Assembly: GCF_033115175.1 (NCBI RefSeq)
Contig: NC_084837.1
Location: 6,400,266 to 6,464,265, forward strand
Length of the DNA: 64,000 bases
Reading direction: 5' to 3'
DNA from: Lepus europaeus
Lineage: Eukaryota > Chordata > Mammalia > Lagomorpha > Leporidae
Shown: positions 44,690 to 57,049 of the stretch, in pieces
Layout of the letters: every line of letters begins with the position of its first letter
Numbering within the stretch: the first letter of the stretch is position 1
Program-made: the position numbers and the translations under genes
Notes under the pieces: model-generated
Told to the model about the DNA's origin: nothing
Database searches by the model: none
What the model saw: the letters and a program-made list of their open reading frames with translations, nothing else

Positions 44690-45125
44690 ATTTTGGAGAA
44701 AAGATATGCTTGCCAAAGGTAAGTTGGCCTAAGTTTATGAAAAATATTATTTTTGTGAAGTGCATCCTAAATTACTTTTGTATCTGTCAATGCCCAATAT
44801 CCTGTACTGCTTTTGTCATCAGTAGGTATAGTTTATTAGTTGGGCAATCCGATGAAATTCTTTGTGTTATCCTTTCTCTACCAATTTCCCTGGGATACCC
44901 AATTCAACAATATTCAAGGGAGTTGTTTATAATATTCTGTAATGCATTAGTCTTGATTTGTAGACTCAAATAAAAATTCAGTTCAATTGAAAGCTGAGAA
45001 ATTATAATGTGATGAAACTTGTTTTGAACCAACTGTGTTAGGATGTGCTGTGAGAGTCTTTGCCATGGTCCTTGCTTTACATTTGCTTAGGATTTGTTAG
45101 AGAGACAGGTGTGTCCTTGGAAGTC
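44690..45125. other. Unique sequence, nothing recognised
   Basis: No family is recognised. Confidence 0.45.
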
Positions 45126-45129
45126 AGAG

Positions 45130-45345
45130 GGTCTTGGGTTGGACCTTGCAGCTTTTTCATGTGGTAGGCATGTAGCAGAATTTTCCAGCTTTGTTAGTCC
45201 TCAGATGCTTCATCCACAGTGGGAGAGTAATGATAGCTGTTTCAGGGTTACAGTGAGCATTAAGTGAGATACAGTTCGTAAAATTCTTAGCACAGTTCTT
45301 CCATGCAGTATTCACTCATTAAACAGTAGCTGCTAATAAGTAACA
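45130..45345 (+). mobile_element. MIR SINE, nearly full length
   Basis: The tRNA-like head region GTCTTGGGTTGGACCTTGCA, the core, then TTCAGGGTTACAGTGAGCAT, TAAGTGAGATACAGTTCG and CTTAGCACAGTTCTT follow MIR through its 3' end. Confidence 0.75.
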
Positions 45346-46908
45346 ATAGGTGGCTCTATGGTGCCAATAACTAGTGTCAATATAATTAAGTATTAAAATG
45401 CATGAGACAATTCAAACTGCAATGTACTGTGGAGACACTGGTGGAAGTGTGCTCTAGACTGATTACTGACCTCCTGGACAATTAGAATGGGATTTATGAA
45501 ACGAATGGGTTACTGCTGCCCTCTTTGGTAATGGAATGTTGAATCTTCCAGTCTCTATTATCTCCCTCTAGTATCTGAAATTTACAGAAGCTAAAATATA
45601 ATTAAATTCAGTTAAAGTCATTCTTATTATTTGCCAGGCAAAGCAACCTCCTACTCTGCTTTCAGATGGTTAATGCCCACAATACCCATGGGCACTCATT
45701 GTGTAGGCTTCCTCCAGTTTGCTCCATAAGAGTATTTAGGGATGACATTGGATTCATTGGTTGCAAGTCTTGCCTCAGGCCTTGGAGCCAGATACACCAC
45801 AGTCACTTGAGTATGCAATTCTTTAAAATCTATCATCTTATTTATCCATTAATTTTAAATTTTTGGTAAAACATTGGTAATCTGGTAAGTGTTCTCAGAA
45901 ATTAGGTGCTCTTAAAAATACAGACCTGAGTACCTGGTAATTTAAAAAGCAAAATAACTCAGAATGTCAAGAAATGATTCCGCCCAAATACAAAGATTTA
46001 ATTTCATCAGGGAATTTCTAATTAATGATGTTTGAGTGTGTTTTAAATTCCCCAACCACATTTATGCCATCCTTACTCACCACTTGGGGAAGGTTGAAGC
46101 CGGAGGGCACTTTTTAGATGAGTACTAGGAGCCGCGTTTGTACTGAATGGAATGGCACCGGCAAATGCAATTATTGCAGAAAGGAGACCCTGCGTTCCCA
46201 GGATACTGACTCCAACTCGGTTATGGTATCCCATCCATGTTCCTTTGTTTCACTGTGTTAAATTGTGCTACCAAAAAGCTGACACAAAGTACAAATCAAA
46301 GTTGTCATTTAGTATTCCCCTGGACAATCAAAGAGGCATTCCCTTGCTTCCACGAGGGTGCTGCTTAAAATGGACATGTACAACGATTTTCTCCAACCAA
46401 GGATTTCAACAGTATAGTAGACAGGAGGCTGCCTTGACTCCAAAACTCCGTTGGACTGATGTTTCCATTGCTAACCTGGGTAAGATGCATTCATTTCACT
46501 CTGGGATTCCATTGTGGGGTGCAAGAGATTATTTCTGGAAGGGGTCTTAGCTTCCTGGGGGAGCTGATTCCACCCAGCAGGGTGAACAGCTCATTCATAC
46601 AGCTCAATTTACTCACTGTAGGATTAGATTTCTATTTTGGCTGACAAGAGTCTCTGAACCCACCCACTATGCTGGTTGCGTGAGGGATTTCTCCTTAAGC
46701 TTTGTGGTGACTTGCAGGAAAAGAGGTTGTCATAAAGATTAAATGGGCAAAAATGTGCATTGTGATGCAATTACAGACCATAAGAAGTGTGTCTGCACAT
46801 TTATTTATGCTGTAAGCATCTCTACAGAAGTGCATTTTGGAAATTGCCACATCTATTACTTTAAACGTCTGTAATTTTTGATTCAGAGACTCTGGCTTTG
46901 TGACACTG
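45346..46908. other. Repeat-poor unique sequence
   Basis: No family is recognised. 45930-46640 has enhancer-like texture (AATTTCTAATTAATGATG). The frame 46152-46550 plus is open for 132 codons, but I recognise no domain and it has no exon-like boundaries I can defend. Confidence 0.35.
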
Positions 46909-46920
46909 TAAATTGTCCTT

Positions 46921-47211
46921 TTTAAAAAAGATTTATTTACCTGAAAGTCAGAGTCACAGATAGGGAGGGACAGAGAGAGAGAGATATACATCCTCCACCC
47001 ACTGGTTTACTCCCCAAATGGCCCCAACAGTCAGTGCTGGGCCAGGGTGAAGTTAGGAGCCAGGAATTCTTGGGTCATCTTCTGCTGGTTTCCCAGGCAC
47101 ATTAGCAGGGAGCTGGATCAGAAGTGGAGCAGCCAGGACTTGAACCAGTGCCCATGTGGATGCCAGCACTGCAGACAGTGGCTTAACCTGCTATGCAACA
47201 GTACCAGCCTT
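46921..47211 (-). mobile_element. CSINE with target-site duplication
   Basis: TAAATTGTCCTT at 46909-46920 and TAAATTGTCTT from 47212. The body has a short deletion near CAGGAATTCTTGGGTCATC. Confidence 0.9.
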
Positions 47212-47382
47212 TAAATTGTCTTTATTCTCTCCTTTTGTACAACACATAAATTGTCTTTATTCAATGCAAATGTGTTGTAAAATGCTTAGATTCAAGTGAA
47301 CTTTAATTATATAAGTAATTTTTATGTTCACATGGACTTTTAATGATATTTCAGAAAAGGGAGTCCTTTTAAAACAGTCTAT

Positions 47383-47714
47383 GGGGCTGGCACTGTGGTG
47401 TAGCGGGTAAAGCTACTTCCTGCAGTGCTGGCATCCCATATGGGTGCAGGTTTGAGTCCTGACTGCTCCACTTCTGATCCAGCTCTCTGCTATGGCCTGG
47501 GAAAGCAGTAGAAAGAGTAGAAGATGGCCCATGCCATCTTGTACCTGCATGGGAGACCCTGAAGAAGCTCCTGGCTCCTGGCTTCAGATTGGCCCAGCTC
47601 TGGTCATTGAGGCCATTTGAGGAGTGAACCAGCAACTAGAAGACCTCTCTCTCTCTGCCTCTGCCTCTCTCTAACTTTGCCTTTCAAATAAATCAATAAA
47701 TCTTAAAAAAAAAA
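47383..47714 (+). mobile_element. CSINE, full length
   Basis: GGGGCTGGCACTGTGGTGTA to CTTTCAAATAAATCAATAAA, then TCTT plus A. Close to the family consensus, with a small AGAGTAGAA insertion around 47514. Confidence 0.93.
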
Positions 47715-48169
47715 TTCTAAGACTGGCAAATTGTGGTGGCTTCATAAATATTGGGTAACAAGCAATCCCAATATATAGAGAAAATATTGAAATGCCCATG
47801 GCACCAGGATTGTGGTGGGTAATAACAGGTTTCAATGCTACTGTGGCTTGAAAGTATAAATATGCAATTAAAAATATTATGAGTGGGAAACAGTGTTTAG
47901 AAAATACTATTTAAGCATATATCTGTATACTACAAAAAAGTTCATCTTTAGATTATTGGTAAGAGTTGATAATGACAAAGGAAAACTATTCAGTGCCTAT
48001 AAAATCTACCACTTTCCATTTGCCCGATACTATGTTTAAAAGATGGTACAAGATCAGCCAGCATTTCTTAAAAATTGCCCAAGATGCGGAATCCCAGATT
48101 CAGAGGCACAGACACCACATGTCCTAGAAATCCTGACTTCGCAGATGGGATAACACTGGGAATAGGTAT
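47715..48169. other. AT-rich unique sequence
   Basis: No family is recognised. Confidence 0.45.
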
Positions 48170-48305
48170 TTTTAAACAATTATTTATTATTTATTTATAT
48201 TACTATTTTTTAATTTAAAGGCAGAGAAACAGAGAGAGACGGAGTGGGGAGAGATCTCCACACTGTAGATGGAGGCTTAACCCACTGTGCCACAATGCTG
48301 GCCCT
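48170..48305 (-). mobile_element. CSINE with large internal deletion
   Basis: The reversed tail and purine tract (to GGGGAGAGATCTCCACACTG) are joined directly to the reversed head (AGATGGAGGCTTAACCCACT, then GTGCCACAATGCTGGCCC). About 200 bases of body are missing. Confidence 0.85.
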
Positions 48306-48307
48306 AG

Positions 48308-48470
48308 ATTAATGTTAATCTTCATGCAAACCCCAAGAGGTTAGGGAAGTCAATTAAAGGAGAAAACCAAAGCATAGCAAATTTCAACCAGTTCCTAAGG
48401 ACAGTTGATCAGAGGCAGAGTGGGAATTTGAACCAGGTGTGTTGACTTTGTGCTCTAAACCACAGTACAA
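48308..48470 (-). mobile_element. MIR SINE, diverged
   Basis: AAACCCCAAGAGGTTAGGGA, then AGAGGCAGAGTGGGAATTTG, AACCAGGTGTGTTGAC is the reverse-complement MIR order. Confidence 0.65.
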
Positions 48471-49960
48471 AAATACCTACATTTAAAAATACATATAGGG
48501 TTTGATAACTGTAGATACCATTCACTGCCCTCTTCAGATAATACTCACTTTGAAAGAAATTCATAATTTTCCCCCTGTAATTTCTTTTCTTCCCACTTCC
48601 TCTCTTGAAACTCATAGCTACGGGAAAAGATAAGGTTTGAAAAGTGTGCTTCACTTGGAAGCCTTAGCGACATGACCTTAAGTGCCAACCACATAGGGGT
48701 GCACCTTGCCGCTCAAGGACTTCTCAATTTTTTTCTCCATCTGCGAGATATTACTTAGCATGATCAGATTCTGGGCTTGCTCAAAGTTTCACAAGTTCCT
48801 TTTTGAGAATTTTTGAAATTATGGCCCAAATGATTGAAGGACTCAAGACATTAAGTAGCATGGACATCATTAAAGAGAAAGAAATTATTATTTAATTAGA
48901 TGACTGCCCTCTGTATTGTTACTTTATTTTCTAGTTCCTTGCAAATAGGCTCCCTGCTGTTTGCAGTTTCTGGCTATCTTTCTTCCCTTCATTACTAATT
49001 CCTTTTTACCCCTCTAATCAGTCCCAGTGTCGAGCATTTGTTTGGAAGCCTGGTTTTGTTGGGCATTCCCTTTTGGATTCCAGGGTGACTAGCAGATCTA
49101 GGCGAGGACTCAGCCAGTAGCCAAGGTCAAGGGTACACCTTGTGAACACACAGCCATGTCTCACCCACAGTTTTATGCAACTATCACACTTCTGGGTCAA
49201 GGTTCGTTGGGAATTTCCATAAATCTGATGGGTAATGTGCCAAGTGAGATTAGAGAGGGCTTCTCGTGATCGTGGTCAAATGAAAATATCTTATGTTAAT
49301 TTCCTAGCACAAGTTTGAGGCAGGTAGTTAACACTTCTTTGTGAAGAGCTAGAGACACTCATGGGGAGGAAGCCCAAGCTACAGTCAAAATTGAAAGAAG
49401 CAAGCAGAGTGTCCAGCAGAAATCTTCCTGACAGGCTTGTATCTTTTTACTTATACTCCACATTATCTGCTGACGCCTACCCTAAGTGTTACCCTAAAAC
49501 ACACTTTTCACTTAAGTCAATTTTAAGAGTTGTATTTATATATTTCAGTGTCAACACATTCTTTATTTTGTTGCAAAATAGAAAACCTAGCAGGACAAAA
49601 GAACATTAGCAAATGGAGGGTTGTTTACAGATTGAATCTTCAACTACTTACCCGTGTACACATTTTTTCTTTTAAGCCTCGACCTGAATCAACCCAAATC
49701 ATCAGAGTGCATTTTAAGCTATCCATCTTGGAATTGACACAAAAATGTTGGCTCTACTTATATTTGAAAACAAGACAGCATTAATATTTTAAGGCAATTG
49801 CAAGAGAAGGGATTTAGAAAACAGACTTGACAGTTATCTCTGGCCTTCTGGTAACCCAACTCAGCTGAGAACACAGCTTCCCAACCTTAGTCGCATACTG
49901 TCATTGAATATACTAGGAACTCCCCCGATGTAAGTAAGTTCAAAAAAGCAAATGCAGTAG
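48471..49960. other. Unique sequence, nothing recognised
   Basis: No repeat family or gene is recognised. Frames at 49361-49609 and 49530-49784 are short and featureless. Confidence 0.45.
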
Positions 49961-49964
49961 AATT

Positions 49965-50065
49965 CTCATCACACATTTATAAAATGGGGACTAAAATGGC
50001 AGGAGCACAGTTGAGAAAGGGAAATGTGCTGGGCATACAGTAAGCACTTGGGAAAGGTTGGTTAC
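49965..50065 (+). mobile_element. MIR fragment
   Basis: TTTATAAAATGGGGACTAAA, then TGTGCTGGGCATACAGTAAG, CACTTGGGAAAGG matches the MIR 3' half. Confidence 0.6.
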
Positions 50066-50424
50066 TTTGCAATCCTATGAACATTTTTTTTTTAATCAAA
50101 GGAAGCCTGATCAGAGCATTTCGAAGTTTTTTTTTTTCACATTTCTACTACTAGTAATTATTTATTGATATTGATTAATTGTAGTTTGAATAAGAGTATT
50201 TTGGGTAAATTATGAAGACGTGGCTTGCAAAGTCTAGGAATTTGGACTTAATCCAATACAAGATAGGGACTCATAACGGATAAGCCAGAAATTGCTAAAA
50301 AGAAAGTGAGGGTCAGGAAATTAGCAGTCAATATGCCTACAACTGGCTCCTGAATCCAGATTTCCTGCTGGTATGCTCACTTGGAGGCAGTAGGTAATGG
50401 CTCCAATAATTGAGTCCTTCCAAG
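50066..50424. other. Unique AT-rich sequence
   Basis: No family is recognised. Confidence 0.45.
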
Positions 50425-51720
50425 AGACGGAAAGTAACAGGTGCTGGGGAGGACGTGGAGAAAGGGGAACACTTATACATTGTTGGTGGGGATGTAAATT
50501 AGTATAGCCACTGTGAGAAACATTATGGAGATTTCTTTAAAAACCTAGAAATAGACTTACCATATGGTCCAGCAATCCCACTACTGCGTGTATACCCCAA
50601 AGACATGCATGTGTTATATAAAAGAGACTCCTGCACGATCATGTTTATAGGTATTTTTCACAATAGCCAAAATTTGGAATCAAGCAAAGTGTCCATAATT
50701 AGATGAATGAATAAAGAAAACATGGTCTATATACATCACGGAATATTATTCAGCTGTAAAAAAAAAGAATGGAATTTTGCCATTTGCAGCAAAATGAGCA
50801 CAACTGGAAGACACCATGTTGAATGAAATAATCCTACACAGAAAGACAAATACTGCGTGTTTTCCCTTATATGTGTTTTCCCTTATATGTCCCTTATAGA
50901 ATTAAAAATAAATAAAGAAAGAAATATCTGTATCAGTATTGCTGCAAATATAGTTTTGTGAAACTTTATTTTATACCTTTGTCAAATCAATGGTTAAGAC
51001 TATTACACTACTATAGTTTTTTTTTTTTAAATATTTATTTATTTATTTGAAAAGCAGAGTTACAGCGAGAGAGAGAGAGAGAGAGAGGGAGCGAGCTTCT
51101 AGCTGCTGGTTCACTTCCTGAATGGCTGCAACAGCCAGACCTGGGCCCACCTGAAGCCAGGAGTCAGCATCTTCTTCCAGGTCTCCCACGTGGGTGCAGA
51201 GGCTCAAGCACCAGGCCATGTGATGCTTTCCCAGGCACACTAGCAGGGAGCTGAATAGGAAGTACAGTAGCCAGGACTTGAACTGGTGCCCATATGGGAT
51301 GCCGGTGCCACAGACAGTGGCTTTACTCACTACCCAACAGATCCCACCCCTATGCTATTATAGTTTTAATGATCTGTGATTACTTTGAAATTTCTGTACA
51401 TGGATGGCATGGTTATTTTTCCATCCAGTTATTTTTTATAGCCTTTGTCTATACTCCTTTGTCTATACTTTTGTGTGTGTGTGTGTGACTTGTTAGGGTT
51501 CTTATTTGATGAATCATTAAGTATTTTTATTGAAATGTAAATTTAAAAGATGCTATCTCAAAAATCAAGCAAAAAGAAAAAAGAGGGAGGGGGCTGAGAA
51601 GGAGAGAGGAAGAGGGAGGGAGGAAGGGAGGCAATATCATTATATTCTGAGAATTATATCTATGTATTATATTGAATCTGCTAAAAGCTAATTAAAAATA
51701 AAATGAAAAAAAAAAAAAAA
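50425..51720 (+). mobile_element. L1 3' end (terminal ORF2 and 3' UTR), split by a SINE
   Basis: AACAGGTGCTGGGGAGGACG, then CATATGGTCCAGCAATCCCA, then AATATTATTCAGCTGTAAAA are classic antisense-free landmarks of the distal L1 ORF2. A 3' UTR follows with a GA-rich tract (51570-51632) and poly(A) at 51706-51720. The CSINE at 51021-51354 is inserted in it. It has a 16-base tandem duplication at 50857-50888. Broken throughout. Confidence 0.88.
51021..51354 (-). mobile_element. CSINE inside the L1 3' UTR, with target-site duplication
   Basis: CTACTATAGTTTT at 51008-51020 and CTATTATAGTTTT from 51355 (one mismatch). It proves insertion after the L1 was in place. Confidence 0.93.
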
Positions 51721-51721
51721 C

Positions 51722-51921
51722 TGGATCCTTACTTTCCACATGGAGACCTGGATGGAGTTTCTGGCCCCTGGCTTTGGCCTAGCCCAGTCCTGGCCATTAT
51801 AGGCATTTAAGAGGTGAATCAGTATATGTTCTCTCTCTCTCCTCTCTCTTTCTTTCTCTCTCTCTCTCTCTTTGTGTGCATGTGTGTGTTTTTCTTCTTC
51901 TCAAATAAATAAATAAAAATT
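51722..51921 (+). mobile_element. CSINE, 5'-truncated
   Basis: It starts mid-body (GGATCCTTACTTTCCACATG) directly after the L1 A tail and runs to CTTCTCAAATAAATAAATAA. The head is missing. Confidence 0.85.
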
Positions 51922-53020
51922 AAGATGAGTAATGTAGGAATATTAGGGTCTCTATACGTGGATTCAAGCTGGAGGAAATGAAGCCAAAGGGAAACTCTGG
52001 AGTATGGCAATAGAGGTAGTAGATGGTATTGATGGGTAGGTTTAATCAGGAGGTACATGACAGAGTGCTTGGTGGCTTCATAGGTGAGTGAGAGAGAAGG
52101 CATGCCCACCATGTAAAATCCTGGCAGCCAAAAGAGTGGCCGAGACCGGTAAAGATAAGGAGAGGTTTGAATAAGAATCACCATGCCTCAAGTAGGGCTG
52201 AGAACGGAGAGAACCGAGCTGAGAATCACCTGAATAACTTGGCAATGGATATCGTGTCAGTTGCCTCCAGGTGGGCAGAATACAAGATAGACTAACATGA
52301 AGAGAGGGCTTCCTTTGCAGGTCCCCTCACCCAGGTGTTCAGGGACACTGATAGTGCTGGTGTACACACAGCTCTTCTGCGTTTGGTCCTCAGGTGTACT
52401 TGCTCAGTAAGTACAACATCACAGTAGCAGAGTGGATGGCAGAGCTAGGACTCCCTGGTAATCAGCAGGCCAAGATAAAGGCTGGGGGCTGGCCGGGAGA
52501 GCCTTCCTGAGCACCTGCTGCATGCCAGGCTCTTTGAAGGATGTCCAGCGCACATCCCTTCATCTGATCCTGTACCTGATGAGCTGTCTGCCCTGCATCT
52601 GACCTCACCCTTCTTTGGGGATGTCTCGTGGTGTCAGTTTGGCCCTGGTTTCCACTAGGAACTCTGAAAGGATCCAGTCCCCTTCCCCTTTCTCTGTCAG
52701 CCAGGGGTCTGTCCAGTGCATAGGGAGTCATGTGAAGGCAGACTCACAAGTGCAGATTGTTAGGGTTGATGTCATAGTTGTGCTACACGTTGGGGTCAAC
52801 GGTCTGAGGCTGGTGTGGCAAGTGAGATCTTCTAGCGGGACTAACTGGCCATTTACAGGCTGGGGTTCTTTGCCCAACTTTCCATGTTTTCCTCAATCCC
52901 TGATATTTAAAAATATTCCCTGATATTTTCCTGAATGTTCACTTTCCATGTCAATCAGCCAATATCTTTCTCTTATTTACCATCAAAAATCTTGTCTGGA
53001 ACAAATGCTTGCGATGCCTC
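51922..53020. other. Mostly unique; MIR remnant
   Basis: 52505-52575 (TGAGCACCTGCTGCATGCCA, then CATCCCTTCATCTGATCCTG) is a reverse MIR fragment. The rest is unrecognised. Confidence 0.45.
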
Positions 53021-53024
53021 CCAG

Positions 53025-53145
53025 TGTCTTATTTAACTCAGCGCATTCTTACAAATGAAGAAACAGAAATTCAGAGGTTAAGCCACTTGCCCAAGATCAG
53101 AGGGCCAGAGAGCGGTAGAGCCAGGGTCCTACGCCAGGTTTTTCC
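53025..53145 (-). mobile_element. MIR fragment
   Basis: TACAAATGAAGAAACAGAAA, then GAGGTTAAGCCACTTGCCCA, then GGTAGAGCCAGGGTCCTACG is the reverse MIR core. Confidence 0.8.
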
Positions 53146-54390
53146 TGCACAGGCCATCATGTAAGGAGAGTCCAGATCTAAAGCTTAAAACATCCTGAGG
53201 ACGTCATGAAGTCATTCCATCCAATAAGCAATGAGGTTCCCTTGACCTCAAGATACGCTTAAGTAATGCTATACTTCTTTTAAAAAATGGAGGTTTGTGA
53301 TATAATTTTTGAAAGTCAAGTAAAACCTGTTTTACATTTTTTTAAAACAATTCCAAGGATGAATTATTTGAAAACTTCAAGATAAATTCTTCAATTATTT
53401 GTAACAATTGCTTACCCAGAATGCCTCTGTCAAAGAGCGTGCAAATTTTCCATCTAATCAACAAGAGGAAGCTTTCACAAACTCACAACGTCTTATGAGA
53501 GGAATGCTTTGCCGAGCACAGGTCCTTTCCTGAAGCTCACAGGGTTGAGTAGGAGCAGGGAGGTTCCAGGGGCTCAGCTGGGCAGAGCAAGGAGCCAGCC
53601 TGTGTGCCTGCCCTCAGCATCTCTCGACCCAGCGTGTGTCATGTTCCCTAACCCTCACATGGTGATTGGGCCTGATTACACAAGATGCCATGTTCCCTAA
53701 TCATATCAGTCGCATTGCTGTGAACAGCGGTGACGGGGTTTGAAGGGAGATCACAGCTGTCTAATAAAAAAAATCAGATAAAGCGACAGTGTAGCAGGCA
53801 GGAGTTCATCCCTCGGACTGCGTGATGGGGTTTTGCCCTCTTTCTAAGTCAGCTTGACCCCTGCCTGCCTGTTCTCTTGTCTGCAGAACCCAAGTCTCAT
53901 TATGACGGGAGTTGTGCAGGTGTGGCTCGCACACCCGGGCTTGCTTGTTTGTTCTGCTGGCTCAGACTCCGGGTTCTGTGAAGTGAACGTTGTCACTCTG
54001 GTGAATTTGGAGCTTGTCACCGCCAGCATCGAGGCAGCTCTTGTGCATCAAAGGAAAGCCTGGGCACACCCCTCCCTGCTCCTCTCTGAAGCGGCTCTAA
54101 ACTTAAGACACCACCTCTCTATTTTGCCACTCCGTTTTTAATCTGTCTTCAAAGAGAAAGCCAACTGTCTTGAATTAAACACGAGGCAGTTCTTGAAGTC
54201 ATGTGTGATGAAAGTGATTAAATAATTAATTCAAACAAAGGTGATTTCTGAGTCAGGTTGGGGGTCAGAATAAAAAAAAGAAGTCTTGATTTAAAGCAGC
54301 ATTTACTCAGCACGCTATGGGGAAAATATTTAATATGATAGGAAATTACCATGTTGGAGACTGTGAACCTGTGTCTCCCTTGCTTCCTCA
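53146..54390. other. Repeat-free unique sequence
   Basis: No family is recognised. 53854-54141 plus is open for 95 codons and is preceded by a pyrimidine-rich stretch ending TCTGCAG at 53885. I recognise no protein and do not call an exon. Confidence 0.35.
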
Positions 54391-54394
54391 GCTC

Positions 54395-54835
54395 CCAGTA
54401 CTCTGGCCTCTTGCTGCTCATTGAACAGATCAAGGCTGTTCCCCTCTGCCCCAGGGCCTTTGGACCTCCTATGTACTTCCTTTGTTAGAAGATGCTTGTC
54501 CTCAATATTTATATGAGCCTCTATTCTCAGGTCTGTAGATCTCTGTCCAATTACTAGCTCCCCAACAGTCCCTCCCTGACTGTCCTAGCTATAATTCTGT
54601 CTCTAGCCAGTTCCCTCTTTGTATTTCTTTATGGTAGCTTTTTATAGCTTGGCATTTGTTAGTATTAACTTTTTTTGTTGTTTTATTGCCAGTCAAAACA
54701 CCAGGATATAAACTCCACGAAGACGATATTTTATCTGCTTTTTCCTCTGCAATCTCTCCAGTACATGGCACAGCACCTGGCAAAGTGTGTGCAGAAACAA
54801 TCATTCAATGAACAAATGAATGAACGAGTGAACCT
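54395..54835 (+). mobile_element. L2 3' end
   Basis: GCTCCCCAACAGTCCCTCCC, TATAAACTCCACGAAGACGA, then GTACATGGCACAGCACCTGG and AATGAACAAATGAATGAACG is the L2 3' terminus on the plus strand, including its ATGAATGAA-type end. Confidence 0.75.
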
Positions 54836-54982
54836 CAAAGCTTAAATGTTTCAACCTTTTCTGAGATCAAAATAAGCTCTTAGAAATGCTTTTGACAGCA
54901 AAAGACAGCTACGTGTACATGAGAATGAGAGAACTTCCCCACCAGAAAGATAAATTCGGATTGAGGCACAAATTGAATTCTT

Positions 54983-55299
54983 TTTGAAGAGTTATTTTTT
55001 TGAAAGACAGAGAATTAAAGAGAGGAAATGGGTGCATATAGGCAAAGAGAGAAATCTTTCATCTGCTGGTTCGTTCCCCAGATGATTGTGACGGCTAGGG
55101 CTGGGCCAGGAAGAAGCCACGAGCCAGGTCTTTCACTTGGTTGAGGGGACCATGTACTTGGGCTATCTTACACTGCATTCCCAGGCACATTAGCAGGGAG
55201 CTGGATCATAAGTGGAGCAGCTGGGACTCAAATAGGCACCCATATGGGATTCTGGCACTGCAGGCAGCAACTTAACCCGCTGCGCCACAGCGCCAGCCT
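54983..55299 (-). mobile_element. CSINE, full length, with perfect 16-bp target-site duplication
   Basis: CACAAATTGAATTCTT at 54967-54982 and 55300-55315, identical. Reversed tail with a diverged purine tract, head CGCCACAGCGCCAGCCT. Confidence 0.95.
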
Positions 55300-55315
55300 C
55301 ACAAATTGAATTCTT

Positions 55316-57049
55316 GAAAAAGAAAACAAAGCAAAATGAATGCATTCTGTGGGCCTTTGAAACAAAGTATTGGACTTTTGAGAATGCTTTTTTAAGGGTC
55401 AAGACATGTTTATCAGAGGCATGTGTGGCTTCTGTTTGGTGATGGACTACATCCAAGGAGAAGTCCACCTCCCCACCTGTTATGCTGGGTGTGTGTGTCC
55501 GGTTTGTAGCAAGTTATCTATAGCAGAAAGGTCTTGAGCCAACGCTTGAGTATAACTAACAGCCAATCTGATGGAGACTAAAGTATGCACATGAGCCTGC
55601 CTGCACCCAGCTGCCTAGATGAACTGTGTACAATTGTTTGGTAAGCCCTTGACCCTTCACTTGTCCAAAGTGGCAAGTGTGTAAGTGGGTTTGTAATGGT
55701 AATTATTAGGAACGTCTCAATACTCTTTTCTAAACTGTGCTATCTCTAGACAACTTGGTGTATGTTTTCAAGAGCCCTATCCTGGTGATAAAATGCCCAG
55801 ACCCAAACTTCTCTCTCTTTATCAGATACTCCGACTGGACAGATAAAGCTGAGTTACAGAGCTAGGGCACAGGCCTCCTTCCTTTAAGGAAGTCATCCGA
55901 GTGATATTTTATTCATGATACTGACCAGCATAACAAGTAGTGGGAAAAGCATACATAAACAGTACTCATTTATATGCAGAAATCTGCTCATTTATATACA
56001 GAAATGAAAATTCAGATCAGTTTGATATCATAAAACCATGGTTGTAATTGGGTGGGCCTGGGAGCAAGGCACTTGGAGAGAAGCAGGAAACTTAGAAACT
56101 ATACATATAGGGTATGGGCATAGCAATCAAAATGTCTAAAGGGTGGCTTCAAATTCAGGGTGGGTATGGAGGTCTCATTGTGCAAGAGGCTGCAGTTGCA
56201 GCACAAGGCATAGCTGAGCCTTGTTTTTGTGGACAGGGAGGGGAATGGGTGGCAGTCTCTACCTAGAACCCTGGCTTTCAGAGTAGAGGAGAGGAAAACC
56301 CGGATAAGAGGGAGAGCCCCAGTTGGCAGGAGGGTGCTGAGGGTGAGGATGTCATTTCAGGGGTAGCTGAAGGGCAAGTCCAGGAAACAAAGGACAGCAA
56401 TTGGTCACAGCTCGCTAGAGCCAGCAAGCGGTGGGGCTGGAAAGTGTGAGCAGGAGGCCATGTCCACACAGGTGACCACATCTGGCTCACGAGTACCCTT
56501 GGCTTTGAGGAGTGGGCGAATTCCTGTCTGCACTAGCTGGCAAAGCCCTTTCAAGACACAGCAAAGGTAATGCATGAACAGATCCAGCCTATTAATCAAA
56601 ACAGCTGTTTGAATTGGATCTGCAGGTAACTATCTCCTATGATGATTTACAAGTTTTGGTAAATATTTGTGATTTTCTTTTTAGTGTAGGATGACATGCA
56701 ATAATGAAATAATTGGGTTTACACATGTCACGGTTATCACTACAAATACAATTATGAGAATAATTAAAAATTTCAAGTCCAACGAATAAGCTTTCTTTCA
56801 AAGTCCTCTGTCTGTAGGAGTATTTCCCGGGGGAATGGTGTGGTTGGAGAGGACCAGAAATTGCATGAATGTTGTGATATATAGAGACATAATTGCTGTC
56901 AATGTAAGTGATGTGGCTTTGTGGAGTCAAATAAGATGATTGCTTAGGGTTTTCCAAAACCTCCTAAAATTGCTTCTACACCACATGTAACCACATGTGG
57001 TATAAATAAAATGTGAGTCAAAGGAATGAGGAAAGATAAACATATAATT
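55316..57049. other. Unique sequence, nothing recognised
   Basis: No repeat family or gene is recognised. Short frames only. Confidence 0.45.

Noticed and set aside
53854..54141. 95-codon open frame after a TCTGCAG acceptor-like site
   Set aside because: No recognised protein, and the frame's Met lies upstream of the acceptor; not enough to call an exon.
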